Below, in pieces: positions 57,121 through 64,000 of a stretch of 64,000 nt of DNA. The translations under genes and the position numbers were made by a program. Source of the stretch: Xiphydria camelus (Eukaryota > Arthropoda > Insecta > Hymenoptera > Xiphydriidae). How positions within the stretch are numbered: position 1 is the first letter of the stretch; every line of letters starts with the position of its first letter. Location: contig OY783195.1 in NCBI GenBank assembly GCA_963678675.1, forward strand, positions 22,048,283 through 22,112,282, read 5' to 3'. The notes under the pieces were generated by a model. The model had not been told where the DNA came from. It searched no databases and saw nothing but the letters and a program-made list of their open reading frames with translations.

Positions 57121-58264
57121 TCCCCTCCCTCCCTCTCCCTCTCATCACTCTCTTGCGTATAGTTTCTATCACATCTTCCAACTCTAAATTTATTGAATTT
57201 ATCTTTAATTTTATTCAACAGAATCACGACTAAGATATGTGGTCATTTCTTTCAACTTTAATTATACCATATTTTTAAAGTTTTAAATATTTCTAGATAT
57301 TTTGAGAAATTTGTAAAAATTTCATTCAAAGAACAATGACACATAATTTGTAAACTTATATATAGAATGTCATTTCATTCCTACCTTAAGACTGAATAAA
57401 GGCTATCTTCCATACTAAATCTTGAAGCTCGAATCATTTCAAACATCATGATACTATAGTAAATTTCATTTAAGGTACGCAAGAGTGACCTCACTAAATT
57501 TTACCACAGGTTCCGTACGGCCGATATTACTACTTTAATGGCTCACCTCAAACCCAAACTGTAATTGCTACTGGTTACCAGACTGCATCGATCATGGTTA
57601 CATCCTACTAAATCAATCACGTATTTATAGTTAACCTACTTAACGGATTTCATTGAATATAAAAATGTGACCAGTTCCGGGTCGCAGTGCGGGAGCTCTT
57701 ACCATACCGCGAAATCCCCTCGCATTATGAGCATTGTTAAAAAGTCAAGGAACCGAATTACCCTCTACATTAACGAATCCCAAATATCGATATTTCAGTA
57801 AATTAAAGAGCTTTATACGATACCGTTTATTTCCCATCACGCACGGAATGATTTTCAACCGCCCTTCCATTCCTACAAAAATAACTTCGCATCCAAGGTC
57901 ACGTTTTATGGATGATCAGCGTTCACGACAGCTTTCAATAAGTTAGTTTAACGTACCTCGCGGGAATTGCAGACAGCAATATATTCGTAGAACCAGAAAC
58001 TCGAAGACGTTTCGCTGGTCATTTACATATGAGAAGGATGCGAGATCGATATAAAAATAAAAGCATGAAGATTGAGAGCTGATGCGTAATCAATTCCAGA
58101 GAAATGTCTAGCAAAACTCTCGTTTGCAGATTGTAAATGAGAATCACTTACATGGTGCCTTAAGATTCATGCGATATAATGTTCCTTATATAATGACTGT
58201 TATAATTTTTGTCATTCCCAGATAGCAATTTAAGTCACTTCTGCTGGAAAATATAATTAACTAC

Positions 58265-58291
58265 CTATATATATATATATATATATATATA
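58265..58291. repeat. (TA)n microsatellite
   Basis: About thirteen TA units in intron 5. Confidence 0.9.
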
Positions 58292-58612
58292 CGGTGCTAC
58301 TAATGATTACAGCATGCTGTTTTATTGTAGCCACAAAAATCGAACAACAGCATGATAAAATATTTACAATTAAATTGGCGACAAATTGCAAACAAAATAT
58401 ATTAAATATATATTACTACAATTTTTGTTGAGCAACTGATCGTAATCAAATACTATTATATAATTTCGTTGTTTCTACAATGTATATCTAATGACTTAGT
58501 CACTAGAAAGATGCTGAAACTATGATAAAAATTTTCCAGAAACATATTTACTTTATATTCGAATTGTATTTCACGGTAGTGCAACTTCTACTATCTGGCT
58601 TCTATATCGCAG

Positions 58613-59297
58613 AAACCGACGGATGGGATAGCTACAACGCCAGTGCCGAAGATCTGGACAACGACGTGGCGAACCTCAACATACAAGCGGAGATCCAGCG
58701 AAATTATCAGTTGTTGCACGATAAACTCAGCGCGGAATTCTACCGCAAACTCACAGAATGGGAAAAGCTCAAGTCGACGTCTCAATCGATCGGACAACAA
58801 CCCAGCTTACACGAAATCAATCTACGACCGAGCAGTACAGCGAGGGAACGCGACTCGGTGAACTTGCAGATGTTGGGGGAGGAGCACCTCACACCTGAGT
58901 TCAAGAAGAAACTGCAGGAATGGAAGCGCATCAAGAAGAGTCATCATAGTCCATCGGCGTGCGAGCATCAAGCCGGCAGGAGACGCAAAACAGAGTGGCA
59001 GCTGTGGAGATCACCGTCGAAGCCGGAAACGAAGTCGGACGCCGAACAGAACAGACCGCACTTGTCGGACGACTTTATCAAAAAGATGGAGGAATGGAAG
59101 AAGATCAAAGCTGGTCGATTCGATGACGAAACGGAATCTGGCGCAAGTTCGAGGCATCACAGAAACACGTCGAAGCAGAGTAAAGGAAACAAAAGTCCGG
59201 AGGAGATTCAGTGCTGGGAGAGGCAGCTGACTAAAGTCGAGAGGGAGCAGCAGAAAATCGAGCGGCAGAGGGATAAGTTTCTCGATAGAGAAGCGAG
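58613..59297 (+). CDS. Large gene, exon 6
   Basis: The acceptor TATATCGCAG joins exon 5 in phase 1. It begins ETDGWDSYNASAEDLDND and carries three spaced copies of a motif F-x-(K/R)-K-(L/M)-x-E-W: FYRKLTEWEKLK, FKKKLQEWKRIK and FIKKMEEWKKIK. The end is a charged helix (VEREQQKIERQRDKFLDREA), probably a coiled coil. It ends in phase 2 at GCGAG/GTAATC. Confidence 0.85.
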
Positions 59298-59384
59298 GTA
59301 ATCATTATTTATATGCACTGTATAATTTGGCGAATTTTGCGGACGTTTATCTTAATTGGACTATTATCGTTGCACGGGGAAAAG

Positions 59385-59612
59385 ATTGTCAAAGCTGAGA
59401 AGGGTCGTCAGTTCCTCCCCTCAGAAGAAGGAAGTACTAGTGCATACGTCGACGGGATTTTACCGTTTCGAGGGTATCTCTCGAAAGTTCACCAGGAAAC
59501 TCTACGAATGGGAGAAGAGTCAAGGAATTTCTCCGGAGTCCTCTACGTTTAGACTTCTCAATCTTGCTTCTCGGGTTCCGTCGAGAATAACTACCGTCAA
59601 TATTTCAAGCAA
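59385..59612 (+). CDS. Large gene, exon 7 (borders tentative)
   Basis: Contains KFTRKLYEWEKSQGISPE, the fourth copy of the F-x-K/R-K-L-x-E-W motif, so coding status is well supported. The acceptor could be at 59385 or at 59410 (GGTCGTCAG), and both keep the frame. The donor CAA/GTGTTT is weak, but phase 2 matches the next exon. Confidence 0.6.
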
Positions 59613-59733
59613 GTGTTTAGTCTTTTGCAATTCATCATTGTTTTTTTATCCCTTATACCTCCATGATCTTCTATAATATATCATATTGTCATCATCTCAG
59701 ATTTTGCGACTTACTCTTCCTTACAGATGACAG

Positions 59734-59873
59734 AGGATCCCATCCAGTGTTGAAGAGGTCGGTATCAATGGGCAGTATGGTGGAGGGAAATACCAAAGAC
59801 GAGCCGCCAATGCGTCAGCCTTCGAGCTTGTCACTTAATGACATGGAAGAGCTAGAAGCCGAGTGTATGGCTG
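59734..59873 (+). CDS. Large gene, exon 8
   Basis: The acceptor GATGACAG (alternatively TTACAG at 59726) begins GSHPVLKRSVSMGSMVEG and continues with PSSLSLNDMEELEAEC. It ends in phase 1 at GGCTG/GTAGAT. Confidence 0.7.
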
Positions 59874-59990
59874 GTAGATATCCATGATCACATAGAGTCC
59901 TGCCTCCTCAGAATCATTTCGTTCTGATTCTTTCAGTTAGATATATAATCGAAACATGTGCTAATATAAAATTGAATGCTTCTCTTGTAG

Positions 59991-60510
59991 CTAATTCGCG
60001 AATAGATTCCGAACCAATGATCGCCGAGGACCTCACCGACGAAATCGTACTCGATGACTCTGAGCCGGAGGCAATGATCGTAGACATCGAGGATGTGATA
60101 GAGGAAACAGCGAGTCCTATGACGGACCAACAGCCCCACCAAACGCCGATTTATTGCGTTGCCGCTAGCGAAACCACGAGCATAGCTGTTCCCTTGGGTA
60201 CCGTGACTTCCAGTCACGAGCCTTCTCCCGTTATTCTGATGGAAGCTGGAGAAGTTCATCCGATAGCGGCCCGAGCTACCGTCAAGGAAGTCGTAGATGA
60301 AGACCTTGTATCGGTGGAAACGTCTTGTTCCCTCGGAAAACAAAAGACGATAAGGGTGCATAAAGCAAGCGACAGTACAGATAAGAATCGCGAACTCCCG
60401 GTTCAATCTTCCAAGAAAGAATCGTGTGCTCATGCTCTGTCGGCGACTTCGAGACAGCAGGATTTTTTGGCTGTTTTGGATGAGATGAAGAGGAACGAAG
60501 GAAGACTCAG
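59991..60510 (+). CDS. Large gene, exon 9
   Basis: Acceptor TCTCTTGTAG. This is a 520-nt exon, first strongly acidic (EDLTDEIVLDDSEPEAMIVD), later mixed, ending with RQQDFLAVLDEMKRNEGRL at a consensus CAG/GTAAGT donor in phase 2. Confidence 0.85.
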
Positions 60511-60669
60511 GTAAGTAATATGTGCTCGAGATCCTCCCATCGCCAGCTGATCATCAGGAAGTCTGGGTAGAATTGAGATATTAACTTCTGTTATTTTGTT
60601 ATGATATCCAGTATAAAAGATTTAGTAGAACTATTTCTTACATAATTTTACAAAATAATACACTTTTAG

Positions 60670-60740
60670 GAATTACGAAGTTAACGTAGCTGGTGCTAAA
60701 AGCAGTCCGGCGGAAAATACGCAAGCGGATACATTCACTG
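60670..60740 (+). CDS. Large gene, exon 10
   Basis: Acceptor CACTTTTAG, donor CACTG/GTAAGG. Encodes NYEVNVAGAKSSPAENTQ and neighbours. Phases 2 and 1 fit the adjacent exons. Confidence 0.75.
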
Positions 60741-60798
60741 GTAAGGATACCGATAGAGTAAAAATTATAAAATCCGAAGCAGAACATTTCGCTTTCAG

Positions 60799-60890
60799 GA
60801 AGACCCGTTGATCCACGAACACTCGTCGGGGTGAAGCAGATAGAAATTCGAGAGTGTGATGCCATTGCGACGAAGGAAGAGAAAATGAAA
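60799..60890 (+). CDS. Large gene, exon 11
   Basis: Acceptor CGCTTTCAG, donor AAA/GTATGT. Encodes RPVDPRTLVGVKQIEIREC and KEEKMK, and ends in phase 0. Confidence 0.75.
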
Positions 60891-61634
60891 GTATGTTATT
60901 TCTCGTCATCTCTGTTTCTTTACTTTACTCTATTTCATTCCCTTATCGCGACGTTTATGATATGTAAACGCATAAAAATCATCAAGAGATATCATCAAGC
61001 TATAAAGATATTCGAAAAATTGAGAAATTCATAATAAGAATAATCTTCTTCGATGTTTATTTGGCTCTGAAAAAGAAAATATTATTTGCAACACTAAATA
61101 AGAGTTAATTGAAAATTGTTATTTTCATTACAATTTTCTCGAAAACTAAATTCTTTGGTACTATATATAGTCATGATATTCGTTGTCGATAGAAAACGAT
61201 TTCATGCCCGATGCTTACGAGCGCCATTTTTTGTGCGTTAAACTAAACATCAAGGTCAACGCTAATACTGCGAATCAGCAGTGCAGTTTGCACAACTTCC
61301 GTCCGAAGAAATACACATTGCGCATAAGCCAAACTAACTCGAGCGACTCGTGTGCATATGGCGTGCATAGTTTACTACCACATGCGATCGACCAGCCAGT
61401 AAAAATAACATTAATCGGAACTTTACTGCCTCCATATTTTCGTCTCCCCAAATATTATCGACAAAAATACCAATGTGCTACGCGTGGAATCGAACGAGAA
61501 AAACACATGTACCCAAAGTGAGAGTAAAAATGCTTCCGAGAACGTCCACATCGGTATCGACAGTCGCATCATAGATATTCTTAATCCGTTCCTCCGTTAT
61601 TTTCGCTATCGCTATAATTAAAAATATCTTTCAG
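60891..61634 (+). other. Intron 11 of the large gene
   Basis: A frame at 61183-61521 (112 codons) has no convincing splice borders or motifs. Nothing else seen. Confidence 0.4.
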
Positions 61635-61760
61635 GATTCTTTCAAACGACAAATAGATTTGTGTCGACAGCTCTTAAAAAAGATGCCTCGACTCGAGGAA
61701 TTCGACGAGGAAAGAACTACGCGATTGCGTCGATTGGTAAATAAATTAAATTTAAGGTGA
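61635..61760 (+). CDS. Large gene, exon 12 (last seen)
   Basis: Acceptor ATCTTTCAG. Encodes DSFKRQIDLCRQLLKKMP and a charged helix (FDEERTTRLRRL). It can run to a TGA at 61758-61760. Alternatively it splices at CGATTG/GTAAAT (61736) to further exons, one candidate acceptor being CTTTCAG near 62042. The true 3' end is therefore open. Confidence 0.65.
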   Translation, partial: DSFKRQIDLCRQLLKKMPRLEEFDEERTTRLRRLVNKLNLR

Positions 61761-63081
61761 TATAGGATCTTTGCAATTTTTGAAGGCGTTTTAAATGGGC
61801 TATATTTTTGGAATTTTGTATTGAGAATAACTTCAATATCTCCATGACGGGGGCAGTTCCCCCAATGACGGATACTTAAGGTTATTAATCAATAAATAAT
61901 AAATTGGTTTCTCAATGATTATTATTTTCTATATATAAATATACTATATACTGCATACAAAATTAAGGAATCCCATCAATTAAAAAATTTGTTTCGACTT
62001 GTTAAACGACAATAAAATCAAACTCAATTTTTCAGTCTTTCAGAAACTGGAACCTAGTACCGGACACATCAAAACAATTGCACAAACACTGCACAAATTG
62101 AAAATTTATGATATTTATTATAATTATAATTATCAGAACACTGAGACGTCAGAGTAGCCCTCGTGTGTTCCCTCTCGACAGGCACGGCACCGAATCTAGT
62201 CTTCTTCCGTATCCTTCAAGCACACAATGCACAGAGTCAAACTAGCTGCTTCTTTTTGTCGAAGCAGTTGATGTAATGGCTCTCAAGATTGTTTTCCACT
62301 ATTTTTCAACAAAATATTTGTAAATAGAGATAAATAATATAAATAATAATTTATTTAGTACCTACTAGGGGATAACCTGCCGTCTGGACTCCAAGGAACT
62401 CTATGAGGTCGTTTCAAAGTAAATTTTCTATCAAACTATTATAGTACATCAGATGATAGCGTAAATATGAGAAACGAAACAAGTTATCGTTTTGTTAACA
62501 AAGAAGAATAGAACAGTATTTACTTGCAAATTTATCGAAATTACAACGCAGTCCGTTAAACGCGTATATCAATTTCTGGGACAAGAGATAAAAAAGGTTC
62601 CCCTTCGTGAACATAACGACACTAGCAACTGACCCTCCGCATGTAGAACTGTTTAATCATGAGATATCAACGTGCATATGTACTTTTGTTTCTTTGTTTC
62701 GTTACGCTTATTTTGAAAGATATTGTTAGTGTCGAGTATTAATGTCCGGCGCTATAGGGGAACTCCCGCTGCATTAAATAATTATTATTTAAGAATTGAA
62801 AAACAATAATATTAGTGAAAGAAATAATTGAAGTATTCCTATTGCATAGAAGTTACTTGCGAAAAGCTAAACAAATTTTTTAAATTTACCTACGCTTCTT
62901 CCTTTAAAACGAATATATGTGAAAAAGAGAAGTGCTCTCCAAAGCCCCAAATATGCAAAACATTTACATAAAAGCATACTTTTTCCACATAAGTAGAATT
63001 CTCTGTAGGCATTATAAAAGAAAGTAAGCTATCCCGTAATCCGGAAGACGTTAACGAATATTTTTTTAACATTCACAAATA
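61761..63081. other. No gene seen
   Basis: AT-rich. A possible further 3' exon starts after CTTTCAG near 62042 but cannot be confirmed. No repeat recurs elsewhere in the window. Confidence 0.35.
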
Positions 63082-63783
63082 CAGGGTACGGCAAAATGAT
63101 CTCCCACATTTTAACTTTTAATAAAAACGCCATTATAAATGCTATTTAGAATTTTTTTTTATTAAATGGAAATGTATACTATGCCATTTGTATTCATTAT
63201 GTTTTGAAAATTACAGAGTCCAAGGGGCGACCATTTTTTTCGATACACATTTGAAGCTAATTTCTGAAGGCTTCAATCACTCGAACAGTCATTTAAGGCG
63301 GTATTTCTGCAATTTCTTGGCGTATTGCTGCTTTCAATTCGTTAATGGTTCGGGGATGGTGTTGAAAGACCTTCTCTTTCAGGTAGCCCCACAGGAAAAA
63401 GTCGCATGAGGCAAGATCGGGTGAACGCGCAGGCCACCCAATGTCTCCACGTAACGAGATTACGTGTCCTGGAAACATTTTACTTGAAACGTCCATTGAC
63501 CTTCTTGCCGTATGAGCTGTAGCTTCATTCTGTTGGAACCACACATCCGGATGTTCAAGTTCTCTAAGTTTTGGCAAGGCGCAATCCACCAGCTAAACAC
63601 AGTAAGCTCCCCCTCCTTCAGTGATTCGGGCACAGTGGTGGCACTTTGACTGTAATTTTCAAAACATAATGAACACAAATGGCATAGTATACATTTCTAT
63701 TTAATAAAAAAAATTCTAAATAGCATTTACAATGGCGTTTTTATTAAAAGTTAAAATGTGGGAGATCATTTTGCCGGACCCTG
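63082..63783 (-). mobile_element. Deleted mariner-like element with ~130-bp TIRs
   Basis: CAGGGTACGGCAAAATGATC and its near-complement, flanked by TA (63080-63081 and 63784-63785). Arms continue with TGGGAGATCATTTTG and ATGGCATAGTATACATTTC. Only the 3' part of the transposase lies between them. Confidence 0.85.
63293..63589 (-). pseudogene. Mariner-like transposase fragment
   Basis: The frame contains DVWFQQNEATAHTARRS and WPARSPDLASCDFFLWGYL. In active relatives the first motif reads QQDGA, so the catalytic Asp is replaced by Asn. The last catalytic Asp in RSPDL is kept. The N-terminal half with the DNA-binding domain and the first Asp is missing. It is inactive. Confidence 0.75.
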
Positions 63784-63785
63784 TA

Positions 63786-64000
63786 TAAGACTGTATTGTA
63801 TTGTATTGTATAGCTCCTTATAGAACTCCTTACAACATAAAATATAAGACTGTTGTAATTAGTTTTCACCTTACAGCATCGACTCTTTCCGAGTACCTAC
63901 ACTGAGGCCATGTATTCATCGTAAAGATGCCCTAGTCTTTATAGGTAGACTTGGCGGTATTACAGGGAATTTTCAAATAATGAGTGTGCCTTAGAAAAAT
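63786..64000. other. No gene seen
   Basis: Short (TATTG)n run, then AT-rich sequence to the window end. Confidence 0.4.

Larger units (their letters stand above)
53276..58612 (+). other. Intron 5 of the large gene
   Basis: A 5.3-kb intron. The parts 53276-55400 and 56760-58512 show no gene, only a (CT)n run (57092-57120) and a (TA)n run (58265-58291). Two minus-strand genes lie between 55404 and 56715. Confidence 0.6.

Noticed and set aside
59933..60433. 166-codon minus-strand frame
   Set aside because: Shadow of exon 9 of the large gene, which has consistent phases and splice sites.
61183..61521. 112-codon frame as an exon of the large gene
   Set aside because: Lacks acceptor and donor sites in phase with exons 11 and 12.

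Overview
The window is eukaryotic and almost certainly from an insect. It has AT-rich introns with canonical GT-AG borders, a spliced multi-exon gene, a Helitron, mariner and PIF/Harbinger-like elements, a THAP-DDE transposase and very many hairpin MITEs. A hymenopteran is plausible but the sequence alone does not prove it. There are no prokaryotic operons, CRISPR arrays or intact rRNA genes.

Positions 1-36.5 kb are a transposon graveyard built by nested insertion. From 0.4 to 2.6 kb several inverted-repeat elements sit end to end and share single TTA target sites. From 3.2 to 5.7 kb a palindromic element is split by a second element that carries a truncated Helitron. From 5.9 to 10.5 kb lies the first copy of a long-TIR element whose one protein combines a PIN/FEN-like nuclease signature with a CXC cysteine domain. 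Further copies lie at 28.3-31.2 kb and 33.6-35.5 kb. A PIF/Harbinger-like element (10.6-13.3 kb), a giant foldback structure with a small ORF in each arm (14.9-19.9 kb), a THAP-DDE element (19.9-27.6 kb) that swallowed at least four other elements, and a mariner element (31.4-35.7 kb) that swallowed at least four more complete this half.

Positions 37.7-61.8 kb hold one host gene on the plus strand. It has a CpG-rich 5' region, a large first coding exon (38961-40206) and eleven further exons whose splice phases agree, giving a model of about 1,320 residues. I do not recognise the gene. Its protein has a coiled coil, three tandem Arg/Asp-rich repeats, recurring W-x-K-V-K motifs and four copies of F-x-(K/R)-K-(L/M)-x-E-W. 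Its introns carry a complete Helitron, several MITEs and a 1.4 kb hairpin. Two small minus-strand genes are nested in its fifth intron (55.4-56.7 kb).

The last 2 kb are intergenic or intronic and contain a deleted mariner element (63.08-63.78 kb).

The strongest candidate for something little described is the PIN/FEN-like plus CXC transposon family. The foldback with duplicated ORFs and the end-to-end MITE train come next. All functional calls rest on motif recognition by eye, and no database search was run.
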